Positions 8,206-16,204 of a stretch of DNA of 41,551 nt are shown here, piece by piece (the first letter of the stretch is position 1; each line of letters starts with the position of its first letter). The notes beneath the pieces are model-generated. The model saw nothing but the letters and a program-made list of their open reading frames with translations, was not told the DNA's origin and ran no database searches. The stretch is taken from contig CAMDNZ010000028.1 in assembly GCA_945903445.1 (NCBI GenBank), positions 1 through 41,551 of the forward strand. Reading direction: 5' to 3'. Made by a program: the position numbers and the translations under genes. The stretch comes from Bordetella parapertussis. GTDB lineage: Bacteria > Pseudomonadota > Gammaproteobacteria > Burkholderiales > Burkholderiaceae_B.

Positions 8206-9951
8206 TCAGTTATCGCTGTCGGCGATGCTCGCCAAGCTGGCACCGGCGGCCACGTAGCTTCCCGTTTCGGCTTTTAGCGCGATGCGTCCCGACCTCGGTG
8301 CCAGCACCTGCATTTCCATCTTCATCGCTTCCATGACCGCGATCAATGCGCCTTGTTCGACTTGATCGCCATCGGCAACCTTCCAGGCTTGCAGGGTGCC
8401 CGATACGGGGGCGGGCACGTTGTTGTCGTCCGTTGACGTAGTGGCTGCATTCGAACCCGCATTTTCGGCTGTCGCAGCCGCGCCTTGAAGGCCGCGCAGC
8501 AACACGGCGGGCAGGCCCATCGTCACGCGTCGTCCGTCGATCTCGATGGCCGTGCGAAACAAGGACTCATCGGCGACCAGCTCGGCACGGGCCGCAGCAG
8601 CCAAGGTGTTGGCGAAGTCGGTTTCGATCCAGCGCGTATGCACCTCGAAGCGGTTTTCCCCTACGAAATCTTCATGCCTCAGTACCGCGCGATGAAACGG
8701 CAGCACGGTCGCCACGCCTTGCACCTCGAACTCCGCCAGCGCCCGACGTGCTCGCGCCAGCGCCTGTTGGCGCGTCGCACCCGTGACGATCAGCTTCGCC
8801 ATCATCGAGTCGAACGCACCCGATACCGATCCACCGGCAAGCACGCCGGTATCCAAACGCACCCCGGGACCCGAAGGTGCCACGAAGGCGGTCACCGGCC
8901 CTGGGGTCGGCAAGAACCCACGCCCCACGTCCTCGGCGTTGATGCGAAACTCGAACGCGTGTCCACGTGGTGCTGGCGTTTCGGTCACGCTTAAGGGCAG
9001 GCCATCGGCGATGCGCAGCTGCTCGACCACCAAATCGATACCCGTCGTCTCTTCGGTCACGGGATGTTCGACTTGCAGGCGAGTGTTCACTTCCAAAAAC
9101 GAGATAGTGCCATTGCCACTGAGCAAAAACTCCACGGTGCCCGCGCTTACATAAGCTGCCGCCGCGCAAATATCGTGCGCCGCTCGATGAATCTGTGCGC
9201 GTTGAGCGTCGCTCAGGAACGGCGCAGGCGCCTCTTCGACAAGTTTCTGATTGCGACGCTGCAAAGAGCAGTCGCGCGTGCCCAACACCACGACTCGGCC
9301 GTGGGTGTCGCCCATGATCTGCGCTTCGATATGGCGGGGCCTGTCGAGGAATTGTTCGACGAAGCACTCGCCACGACCGAAGGCCGTGACGGCTTCACGC
9401 ACCGCCGATTCGTACAGCTCGGCGACCTCGTCCATTCGCCAGGCCACTTTCATACCGCGCCCGCCGCCACCGAAGGCCGCTTTGATGATGATAGGCAAGC
9501 CGTGCTGTTCGGCGAAGGCCAGAACCTCGCCCACCGAGTTGACTGGATCGGTTGTGCCAGCCACTAAAGGCGCGCCCACATCGAGCGCGATCTTGCGTGC
9601 TTCGACCTTGTCGCCCAGGCGTGCAATCGCCTCGGGCGGCGGTCCGATCCACACCATGCCCGCATCGAGCACGGCCTGAGCGAACCCCGCGTTCTCGGAC
9701 AAGAAACCATAGCCCGGATGCACGGCATCGGCGCCGCTGCGCTTGGCGACGGCAAGTAGCTTGTCGATGTTCAGATAAGTGTCGGCAGGACGCTCGCCGT
9801 CCAGGCCGTAGGCTTCGTCGGTCACCCGCGTATGCAAGGCATCGATATCCGAATCGGCGTATACCGCCACGGCCTGCACACCATAGTCGACGCAGGCACG
9901 CGCGATACGCACGGCGATCTCGCCACGATTGGCGATCAAAACTTTTTTCAT
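8206..9951 (-). CDS. Biotin carboxylase with C-terminal biotinyl (BCCP) domain
   Basis: About 581 residues. An N-terminal biotin carboxylase module begins KKVLIANRGEIAVRIARAC. The ATP-grasp glycine loop KAAFGGGGRGMKV, FVEQFLDRPRHIEAQIMGD and LEVNTRLQVEHPVTE (active site) follow, then a C-terminal domain and finally a biotinyl domain with the EAMKM biotinylation site. It should carboxylate its own biotin with ATP and bicarbonate. No acyl-CoA carboxyltransferase subunit is nearby; instead it follows pxpB-pxpC, whose KipI/KipA domains form the carboxyltransferase part of urea carboxylase. I chose the ATG giving MKKVLIANRG. An ATG at 9978 overlaps the pxpBC stop (ATGA) and could give a nine-residue longer protein made by translational coupling. 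Confidence 0.9.
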   Translation of the reverse strand: MKKVLIANRGEIAVRIARACVDYGVQAVAVYADSDIDALHTRVTDEAYGLDGERPADTYLNIDKLLAVAKRSGADAVHPGYGFLSENAGFAQAVLDAGMVWIGPPPEAIARLGDKVEARKIALDVGAPLVAGTTDPVNSVGEVLAFAEQHGLPIIIKAAFGGGGRGMKVAWRMDEVAELYESAVREAVTAFGRGECFVEQFLDRPRHIEAQIMGDTHGRVVVLGTRDCSLQRRNQKLVEEAPAPFLSDAQRAQIHRAAHDICAAAAYVSAGTVEFLLSGNGTISFLEVNTRLQVEHPVTEETTGIDLVVEQLRIADGLPLSVTETPAPRGHAFEFRINAEDVGRGFLPTPGPVTAFVAPSGPGVRLDTGVLAGGSVSGAFDSMMAKLIVTGATRQQALARARRALAEFEVQGVATVLPFHRAVLRHEDFVGENRFEVHTRWIETDFANTLAAAARAELVADESLFRTAIEIDGRRVTMGLPAVLLRGLQGAAATAENAGSNAATTSTDDNNVPAPVSGTLQAWKVADGDQVEQGALIAVMEAMKMEMQVLAPRSGRIALKAETGSYVAAGASLASIADSDN

Positions 9952-9974
9952 GGGCGCTCGGAAAGAAGGAGATG

Positions 9975-11591
9975 TCATGGGCATGCTGGCGTGTAGGTCT
10001 CGAAGGAACGAATGGGGTTGAAACGCACCCAAGCGTTTACGGGGATCTGCCCTGCCAGATCGAGGTGATAGGGGGCCACCACACCGATGACGGGGTAGCC
10101 GCCAGTGAGCGGGTGGTCGGCCAGGAACAGCACCGGCTGGCCGCTGGCGGGCACCTGAATCGCGCCCAATGCCGTGCCTTCGCTAGGCAGTTCCCGGTCG
10201 ATGGCGCGCGTCAGCGCGGTTTCTCCCGCCAGGCGGATGCCCACTCGGTTCGATTGCGGCGTCACTTGCCAACGTTGAGCGGCAAGCAAAGCCACGGCTT
10301 CGGCGGTGAACCAATCGGTGCGAGGCCCCAGTACGACATCCAACGTGATGTCAGTTCGAGTGCTAGGCAGATCGGCAGGCGGCGTTTCAGTCGCAGACAC
10401 GACCGAACCCCGCGACACGGATCGCACGGCGAGCGTATCGCCCACGGCAATCGGATCGGGGCCGACACGGGCCAGGGTGTCTGTCGAGCAGCTACCCAAT
10501 ACCGGTTCGACCGTGAACCCGCCACGTACCGCGACATAGCATCGAGTGCCTGCGCCCGGCTCGCCGATCGTCAGCACGTCGCCGTCGGCCAGGGCCACTG
10601 CCGCATAGCGCTGCGCGAGCCAGTGCTGGCCGTTGGGTGTCGTCACGGTGATGGGGGCGTCGGCGCCGGTGATGGCGACGACGGTCTCGCCCGTACTGCA
10701 CAGGCTCAACCCGCCGTTGACGGTTTCCAGGCACGCCAGATCGGAGGCGTTGCCCACCAGCCTGTTGGCCGTCTTGCAGGCGGCCAGATCCATGGCGCCA
10801 GAGGTGGACACGCCTTGTCGAGCCTGCCCATGCCGGCCCGTATCCTGGAATACGGTTTGCAAGCCTGCCGCGCGGACTTCCATCGCTGTGGCAGACGCGG
10901 GCTGCGGCGATGCGTCGTCGCTGGCTTTTGCCGCCGACTTCGCATTCAAGAGTGCATTCCGTTTCTCTTGCGACAAGGTGGCGATGTCCACGAACCGCAC
11001 CCGAAAGCCTGGCTGTAGCAGGGCCGGCACTTCACGGGCGATGTCCCACATCGCCACGGGCGTCGAGCCGATGAGCTGCCAGCCGCCGGGCGACGCCTGC
11101 GGATAGACGCCACTGAAGGTGCCTGCCAGGCCTACTGCACCTGCGGGCACTCGCGTGCGCGGGGACGTGCGGCGCGGCAGGTTGAAACTAGGATGTCCGC
11201 CAGACAGATAAGCAAACCCTGGCGCGAAACCCGTGAAGGCCACCATGTATTCGCTTTCGGTATGGCGGCGGATGACTTCTTCGGGCGTGATGTTCAGTAG
11301 CGCGGCGACGTCGTTCAGATCTTCGCCGTCGTAATGCACCGGAATCTCGACAAGCGTGCCGGTGTGTTCGCTGCGGCTGCTCACGTCCCGGCCAGCGATG
11401 GCGTCGACGAGCGCCTCTACCGCCAAGGCGGCAGGTCTGAAGCGAATCAATAGCGTGCGTGCGGCTGGGACGATTTCTTCGACGCCGGCGATCGGATCTT
11501 TTTTCAGCGACGCCAGCAGCGCAAGCGTCTGATCGAGGTCGTCCAATTCGACCATGATCGCGTCCAGGTTGACGGGCAAGAATCGCATCAT
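9975..11591 (-). CDS. pxpBC: Fused 5-oxoprolinase subunits B and C (PxpB-PxpC, KipI-KipA)
   Basis: A 538-residue fusion. Residues about 1-225 are a KipI/PxpB (AHS1) domain with YMVAFTGFAPGFAYLSG, PRTSPRTRVPAGAVGLAGTFSGVYP and SPGGWQLIGSTP. A low-complexity Ala/Ser linker joins it to a KipA/PxpC (AHS2) domain, about residues 250-538, with VFQDTGRHGQARQGVSTSGAMD, NRLVGN, ETVNGG, VLGPRTDWF, SNRVGIRLAG, SEGTALGAIQVPASGQPVLFLADHPLTGGYP. With PxpA these subunits hydrolyse 5-oxoproline to glutamate using ATP. In many bacteria B and C are separate genes. The start ATG overlaps the pxpA stop (ATGA); a second ATG follows immediately. Confidence 0.92.
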   Translation of the reverse strand: MMRFLPVNLDAIMVELDDLDQTLALLASLKKDPIAGVEEIVPAARTLLIRFRPAALAVEALVDAIAGRDVSSRSEHTGTLVEIPVHYDGEDLNDVAALLNITPEEVIRRHTESEYMVAFTGFAPGFAYLSGGHPSFNLPRRTSPRTRVPAGAVGLAGTFSGVYPQASPGGWQLIGSTPVAMWDIAREVPALLQPGFRVRFVDIATLSQEKRNALLNAKSAAKASDDASPQPASATAMEVRAAGLQTVFQDTGRHGQARQGVSTSGAMDLAACKTANRLVGNASDLACLETVNGGLSLCSTGETVVAITGADAPITVTTPNGQHWLAQRYAAVALADGDVLTIGEPGAGTRCYVAVRGGFTVEPVLGSCSTDTLARVGPDPIAVGDTLAVRSVSRGSVVSATETPPADLPSTRTDITLDVVLGPRTDWFTAEAVALLAAQRWQVTPQSNRVGIRLAGETALTRAIDRELPSEGTALGAIQVPASGQPVLFLADHPLTGGYPVIGVVAPYHLDLAGQIPVNAWVRFNPIRSFETYTPACP

Positions 11592-12358
11592 GACGCGTCG
11601 GTCGGGGTGAAAGGACGAATGCTCACGCCCGCCGTTTCCAAGTGCTGACGAACCTGCTTGGCGATGGCCACCGCGCCCGGACTGTCGCCGTGTACGCAAA
11701 TCGAATCGGCACCGATGCATACCGTGCTGCCATCGATGGCTTCGATCACGCCCTCGGAGGCCAGACGCAGCATGCGATCGGCGATCAGCGCCGCATCGTG
11801 CAGTACCGCCCCTTTTTCGCGGCGGGAGACCAACGCACCGTTGGGCATATAGGCCCGGTCGGCGAATGCTTCGGCAACGACGGTCAGCCCTTGCTCTTGC
11901 GCCCAGGCGATCATGTCCGAGCCGGCCAGGGCCACCAGCACCAGGCTGGCATCGATCGCGCGGATGGCGGTGATCACGTCGCGGGCCTGACGCGCATCGT
12001 GAGCGATTCGGTTGTAGAGCGCGCCATGCGGTTTGACATAGCGCACCGAGGTGCCCGCCGCGGCGGCCAAGCCCTGAAGGGCACCGATTTGATAGATGAC
12101 GTCGGCGATCAGATCGTCGCTGGCGACATCCATGTCGCGCCTGCCAAAACCGATCAGGTCGCGATAGCCGACATGCGCGCCCACGGCGACGCCGCTTGCC
12201 TGCGCGGCACGCAGGGTACGCAATATGCCAGCGGGGTCGCCCGCATGAAAGCCGCAGGCGACATTGGCGCTGCTGACGACGTCCAGCATGGCGGCGTCGT
12301 CGCCCATGCGCCATGCGCCCAGGCTTTCGCCCAGGTCACTATTCAAGTCCATTTTCAT
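11588..12358 (-). CDS. pxpA: 5-oxoprolinase subunit A (LamB/YcsF family)
   Basis: A 256-residue LamB/YcsF-family protein, subunit A of the bacterial 5-oxoprolinase. It opens with the family hallmark MDLNSDLGESLGAWRMGDD, then ANVACGFHAGDP, VGAHVGYRDLIGFGRRDM, VRYVKPHGALYN, EAFADRAYMPNGALVSR and SICVHGDSPGAV. The start at 12358 is supported by an AAAGGAAAA ribosome-binding site about 9 bases upstream; longer frames upstream lack one. It overlaps pxpBC by 4 bases and follows pcp after a 34-bp gap. In this operon it would consume the pyroglutamate released by Pcp. Confidence 0.93.
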   Translation of the reverse strand: MKMDLNSDLGESLGAWRMGDDAAMLDVVSSANVACGFHAGDPAGILRTLRAAQASGVAVGAHVGYRDLIGFGRRDMDVASDDLIADVIYQIGALQGLAAAAGTSVRYVKPHGALYNRIAHDARQARDVITAIRAIDASLVLVALAGSDMIAWAQEQGLTVVAEAFADRAYMPNGALVSRREKGAVLHDAALIADRMLRLASEGVIEAIDGSTVCIGADSICVHGDSPGAVAIAKQVRQHLETAGVSIRPFTPTDAS

Positions 12359-12392
12359 GGGTCGATTTTCCTTTATCGATGCTGCCGGAGCC

Positions 12393-13049
12393 TCAGTGCA
12401 ACTTGCCCGCAGTTTCCCGCACATCCACGTCCACCACCAGGGCGGTTTCGATCGCCTTGCGTATCGCTTGAATCTGGACGTCCAGTGGCAAGGTGGGCGC
12501 GCCCGGATGAAGCTCGGCTTGCTCGGGCAGGCACGGCAGGTGAATGAAGCCGCCGCGAATGGCGTCGGAATGTTGAGTGAGCTTATGCATCAGACCGTAG
12601 AACACATGATTGCAGACGAACGTGCCTGCAGTGTTGGACACCCCGCTCGGCAGTCCGGCTGCCCGCAGGTCGCGCACAATGGCCTTGATCGGCAGCGTGG
12701 AGAAATACGCCGAAGGACCTTCCGCCACGATGGCGTTATCGACGGGCTGTTGACCGTCGTTGTCGGGAATGCGTGCGTCGTCGATATTGATGGCCACGCG
12801 CTCCACGGACACCTCGTTGCACCCGGCGGCCAGCCCCAGGCAGATGATCAATTGAGGCTGGCGCTGGTCGATGGCCTCGGCCAGTTGCGCCATGGCCCGG
12901 CCGAAGACGCAGGACAGTTCGACGGCATGCACCCTGGCCCCCGATGGATGCCAGCCATCCAAAGCGCGCGCCACTTCCCAGGAAGGGTTTATGGCGTCGA
13001 CATCGAACGGCTTGAAGCCGGTAACGAGAACGGTCGGGGAAGCGGCCAT
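12393..13049 (-). CDS. pcp: Pyrrolidone-carboxylate (pyroglutamyl) peptidase I
   Basis: A 218-residue cytoplasmic cysteine peptidase (family C15) that removes N-terminal pyroglutamate from peptides. The catalytic triad is visible in family context: Glu83 in GLAAGCNEVSVERVAIN, Cys146 in SNTAGTFVCNHVFYG, and His170 in GGFIHLPCLPEQ. The N-terminal VLVTGFKPFDVDAINPSWE block is also typical. Length is normal for the family. It lies between DUF979 (14-bp gap upstream) and pxpA (34-bp gap downstream), so peptide trimming and use of the released pyroglutamate are encoded together. Confidence 0.95.
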   Translation of the reverse strand: MAASPTVLVTGFKPFDVDAINPSWEVARALDGWHPSGARVHAVELSCVFGRAMAQLAEAIDQRQPQLIICLGLAAGCNEVSVERVAINIDDARIPDNDGQQPVDNAIVAEGPSAYFSTLPIKAIVRDLRAAGLPSGVSNTAGTFVCNHVFYGLMHKLTQHSDAIRGGFIHLPCLPEQAELHPGAPTLPLDVQIQAIRKAIETALVVDVDVRETAGKLH

Positions 13050-13063
13050 CGGACGATCCTTAA

Positions 13064-14038
13064 TCAGCGAAACATCAGGAAGTTGAGCAGGAAGACGTTG
13101 GCGAGCAGCAAGGCCAGTGCCGTCGGCACCTGTGCTCGGATCACCGCGTTCTTGTCCGGCAGTTCGAGCAGCGCGGCGGGGACGATGTTGAAGTTGGCCG
13201 CCATGGGCGTCAACAAGGTGCCGCAGTAGCCCGACAACATGCCGATCGCCGCCATGACCGCAGGATCGCCACCGTACACGCCCACCAGGATGGGCACGCC
13301 CACACCGCCGGTCATCACCGGGAAGGCAGCGAAGCCGTTGCCCATGATGACGGTGAACAACGCCATGCCGATCACGTATACCGCGACTGCGGCGAACTGG
13401 ACGTCCATGTAGATGTATTCGGTGGTCACGTGCGCGACTGCACGACCTACACCGGCGTCGGAGAAGACCAGCCCCAACATGCCTAGCATTTGCGGCAGCA
13501 CCAGGGCCCAGCCCAGCGCGTCGGTCAGGCGGCGCGACTCGCGCAGGCCTTGCACCGGCGTTTCACGCGTCATCCAGCAGGCCAGCGCCAGGGCAATAAC
13601 GCAGCCTATTCCCAGGCTGACCAGCGTCGCGTTGCGCGGATCGATCAAGGCGACACCGCCCACATACAAGTGCTTGGCCGACAGGGTGCCGATGACGGTG
13701 ACCAGCGGAATGGCCAGTGCCGGCATGAACAGCTTGTTGCCCAGCTTGCGGGCGCTGGCCAGATATTGCTCGGTGCTGCGCGGTTCGTGCCGGCCGGCCC
13801 CCACGCCTCGCAGACCCGCGATCAAGGCCATGCCGATGGCGCCCAGGCCCACCCAAAACACGGGCACCAGGTCGCCGATCAAAAAGACCAGTGCATAAAT
13901 GCCCCAGAACAGGGCGCTGGTGTAGCGTTTGGGGTTGCTGCGGTCGCGCAGGGTCATGATGGCGGTGACCGCCAGGATGAAACCCACCAAATAATAAAGA
14001 TGCTCGATAGAGAGAAGATGCTGGATAGAGAGTCCCAT
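13064..14038 (-). CDS. DUF979 family membrane protein
   Basis: A 324-residue polytopic inner-membrane protein with about nine hydrophobic segments (for example LYYLVGFILAVTAIMTL, YALVFLIGDLVPVFWVGLG and ALALLLANVFLLNFL). It contains the conserved-looking blocks MGNGFAAFPVMTGGVGVPILVGVYGGDPAVMAAIGMLSG... and YCGTLLTPMAANFNIVPAALL, recalling small-molecule permeases. DUF979 proteins occur paired with DUF969 and pcp; the two together are plausibly a transporter, but no function is proven by the sequence. It starts 2 bp after the DUF969 stop, with a GGAGAA ribosome-binding site inside the end of that gene. Confidence 0.88.
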   Translation of the reverse strand: MGLSIQHLLSIEHLYYLVGFILAVTAIMTLRDRSNPKRYTSALFWGIYALVFLIGDLVPVFWVGLGAIGMALIAGLRGVGAGRHEPRSTEQYLASARKLGNKLFMPALAIPLVTVIGTLSAKHLYVGGVALIDPRNATLVSLGIGCVIALALACWMTRETPVQGLRESRRLTDALGWALVLPQMLGMLGLVFSDAGVGRAVAHVTTEYIYMDVQFAAVAVYVIGMALFTVIMGNGFAAFPVMTGGVGVPILVGVYGGDPAVMAAIGMLSGYCGTLLTPMAANFNIVPAALLELPDKNAVIRAQVPTALALLLANVFLLNFLMFR

Positions 14039-14040
14039 AT

Positions 14041-14748
14041 TTATTCTCCCTTGGTGGCGGCGATGGCAGCCATTTCGCGCGCAAGCGCTTTGTCCAGGCG
14101 ATTCAGGCGCCAGGCATGGATCACGAACGCGCAGATGGCCGTCGGGATGCCCCACAACGCGATGTGCAGCGGCTCGACCTCGATGCCGGCTTCGCGCAGG
14201 AAAGTGGTCATCAGCACGATCGCGCCGAATGCCACGAAGATGTCTTCGCCGAAGAACAGGCCGACGTTGTCGGTCGCAGCCGAGAACGCTCGCAACTTAT
14301 GACGCACGCGATCCGGCAGGGGGCCATAGCGCGTCTCGGCCGCGCCTTCGGCCATGGGGGCCAGCAGCGGACGCACCATTTGCGGGTGGCCGCCCAGACT
14401 GGTCAGCCCGATGGCCGCCGTCAGTTGGCGCGCACCCAAGTAGACGATCAGCAGGCGACCCACCGTGGCCGATTTGATGTTGCTGATCCAGTTCTGAGCG
14501 TGTTGGCGTAAACCGTGTCGCTCCAACAAGCCAATTACCGCCAGGGGCAACAGAATGATGAGCGGCAGGTTACGTGTCTTGATGAAACCCGTGCCGATCA
14601 CCTCCACGGTGCGTACCAAAGGAAAGCCCGCTGCGAATGCCGTCGCCACTGCCGTGACGATCACCACCAACATCGGATTGAACCGCAGGATGAATCCCAC
14701 GATGATCACAGCGACGCCGATAAGCGGCCATAAATTGACTTCACTCAT
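14041..14748 (-). CDS. DUF969 family membrane protein
   Basis: A 235-residue polytopic membrane protein with several hydrophobic helices (LIGVAVIIVGFILRF, MLVVIVTAVATAFAAGF, LPLIILLPLAVIGLLE). It shows the motif GLTSLGGHPQMVRPLLAPMAEGAAE, which I associate with DUF969. The start at 14748 (MSEVNLWPLIG) is preceded by AAAGGA about 9 bases upstream and preferred over an earlier in-frame ATG at 14778. It is the first gene of the pyroglutamate operon. Pairing with DUF979 suggests a two-component permease, possibly for 5-oxoproline or pyroglutamyl peptides; this is inferred from context only. Confidence 0.88.
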   Translation of the reverse strand: MSEVNLWPLIGVAVIIVGFILRFNPMLVVIVTAVATAFAAGFPLVRTVEVIGTGFIKTRNLPLIILLPLAVIGLLERHGLRQHAQNWISNIKSATVGRLLIVYLGARQLTAAIGLTSLGGHPQMVRPLLAPMAEGAAETRYGPLPDRVRHKLRAFSAATDNVGLFFGEDIFVAFGAIVLMTTFLREAGIEVEPLHIALWGIPTAICAFVIHAWRLNRLDKALAREMAAIAATKGE

Positions 14749-14794
14749 GATGTTGAGTCCTTTGCGCACCGGGCGCATGGGTTAGCCTGACTTA

Positions 14795-14807
14795 ATTGTT
14801 GAACAAT
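14795..14807. promoter_or_regulatory. Candidate operator palindrome upstream of DUF969
   Basis: ATTGT-TGA-ACAAT is a perfect 5-3-5 inverted repeat, 47 bp upstream of the first operon gene. It has the short palindromic form common for GntR/FCD regulators, and such a regulator is encoded divergently. Binding is inferred. Confidence 0.5.
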
Positions 14808-14838
14808 GTGTGGAATATAGGCCAACACTAACAAATAA

Positions 14839-14914
14839 GTTGCGCAACGATACAGGTATTTGCGTCAAAATGCTGTAGTCAAAAGTCGGTATTTACCCTG
14901 AGGGTTTTGCGCAA
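14839..14914. promoter_or_regulatory. Pair of TTGCGCAA palindromes in the GntR/DUF969 intergenic region
   Basis: GTTGCGCAAC (14839-14848) and TTGCGCAA (14907-14914) are two copies of the same 8-bp palindrome, about 65 bp apart, between the divergent genes. They could be operators of the adjacent GntR regulator, in addition to or instead of the ATTGT/ACAAT site. Confidence 0.4.
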
Positions 14915-14987
14915 TTTGATCTCGATGGATCGCTCGAATCTGGTACAAGACGCAACCCGCCAATATCTATTCCTATGACGATCAGGT

Positions 14988-15656
14988 ATGAAATCAGACC
15001 CCGCCGCCAATCCGCCAAGCTTGAACGAACGTACTGCCGAGCTGATTCGTCAGAAGATCGTCAAAGGCGAGTTTGCACCCGGTCAGCGGCTGTCCGAGGC
15101 GGCCTTGAGCGAAAGCCTGGCGATTTCGCGCAATACCTTGCGTGAGGTGTTCCGCTTGCTGACCAAGGAAGGGCTTATCAAGCACGAACCCAATCGCGGG
15201 GTGTCGGTGGCCATTCCCAGCATTGCGTCCATCATTGATATCTATCGCGTTCGCCGGCTGATCGAGTGCCAGGCGTTGGCCCAGGCGTATCCGCGTCATC
15301 CGGCCCGGGCGCATTTGCGCGAGGCCGTCGATACGGCACTGCGATGCCGCGACGCCGCCGATTGGCAAGGCGTGGGCACGGCCAATATGGAGTTCCATAT
15401 GGCGATCGTCGAATTGGCCGATAGCGAGCGGCTGAACATGATGTTCATGCATATCCTGGCCGAGTTGCGGCTGGCGTTCGGTTTGCTGAACGATCCAGAG
15501 TTCCTGCACGCGCCTTATGTAGACATGAACGTCAAGATCGTCGATCTGTTCGAGGCCGGTCAATCGGCGCAGGCCGCTACGGCGTTAAACGAATACCTGG
15601 TTCATTCCGAGCGGATCGTACTCGCGGTATACGCCCGACGGATGTCGGACGGTTAA
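14988..15656 (+). CDS. GntR-family regulator (FadR/FCD subfamily)
   Basis: A 222-residue regulator. The winged helix-turn-helix is at the N-terminus (LNERTAELIRQKIVKGEFAPGQRLSEAALSESLAISRNTLREVFRLLTKEGLI, about residues 12-65). It is followed by an all-helical FCD ligand-binding domain with the metal/ligand histidine region NMEFHMAIVELADSERL and the LVHSERIVLAVY end. It is transcribed divergently from the pyroglutamate operon across a 239-bp region with three palindromes, so it most likely controls that operon, with 5-oxoproline or a relative as candidate effector (inference). Confidence 0.9.
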   Translation: MKSDPAANPPSLNERTAELIRQKIVKGEFAPGQRLSEAALSESLAISRNTLREVFRLLTKEGLIKHEPNRGVSVAIPSIASIIDIYRVRRLIECQALAQAYPRHPARAHLREAVDTALRCRDAADWQGVGTANMEFHMAIVELADSERLNMMFMHILAELRLAFGLLNDPEFLHAPYVDMNVKIVDLFEAGQSAQAATALNEYLVHSERIVLAVYARRMSDG

Positions 15657-15784
15657 GCGTCCGTGCTAAACCAGGGTAGGCCCGCGTTGCGATAACGCGC
15701 GCAACACAGTTAACTCGCTTCACATTCGGGCTAAATACCGAAGCGGAGACTGCCACGAGTGATCGAGCAAGCTGTGTTCGTAAA

Positions 15785-16132
15785 GTGCTGGCAGTAGTGG
15801 CTTGTGCCCTGACGATTGCTTCGCCCAAGCGTTTGCCCTCGCTGCCCGACGGTCCCACCTTCGCCGAAGCAGGTTTGGTGCAAGTCAACAATGTGGTCTG
15901 GCACGGCTTGGTCGCGCCGGCCGGTACCTCACTCGAGGTGGCGAAACGGGTGCACGCTGCGGCCGTACGGACGTTGCAAGATCCGGCCATCAATACGCGT
16001 CTGTTGGAAACGGGCTCATTGATCGATGGGAATACGCCCGAGCAGTATGCGGCGCAGATCAAGCGGGAGCTGGACCTTTGCAAGAAGATCGCGAAAGATC
16101 AGAACATCCGCTTGACCGAGTTAGGGCTTTGA
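15785..16132 (+). pseudogene. Internally deleted Bug/TctC-family receptor remnant
   Basis: The open frame encodes only the last approximately 100 residues of a Bug-type solute-binding protein (LPSLPDGPTFAEAGL ... WHGLVAPAGTSLEVAKRVHAAAVRTLQDPAINTRLLETGS). The complete homologue at 38303-39280 in this window has about 325 residues. The piece is joined directly to a short hydrophobic stretch (VRKVLAVVACALTIAS) that looks like a signal-peptide core. This suggests an in-frame internal deletion that fused leader and C-terminus. GTG at 15785 is the only reasonable start. A functional ligand-binding protein is unlikely. Confidence 0.7.
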
Positions 16133-16176
16133 TCCGGACGTCGGTCCGATGACGGATCGCCTTATCGGCGCGTCGC

Positions 16177-16204
16177 GTTAGCAGTCGACAGTTAGCAGTC
16201 GACA
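16177..16204. repeat. Tandem 14-bp duplication at the LysR gene end
   Basis: GTTAGCAGTCGACA occurs twice head to tail (16177-16190 and 16191-16204). The second copy contains the end of the neighbouring LysR gene including its stop codon. It looks like a small slippage duplication. Confidence 0.85.

Noticed and set aside
7958..8257. Plus-strand open frame of 99 codons between TonB receptor and carboxylase
   Set aside because: No family resemblance and Arg/Ala-rich composition typical of antisense GC-rich frames; it also overlaps the end of a clear gene.
9975..12314. A 779-codon minus-strand frame that would fuse a long N-terminal region to PxpBC
   Set aside because: The upstream 240 codons are the pxpA gene in another frame; pxpA itself has clear LamB/YcsF motifs and a ribosome-binding site.
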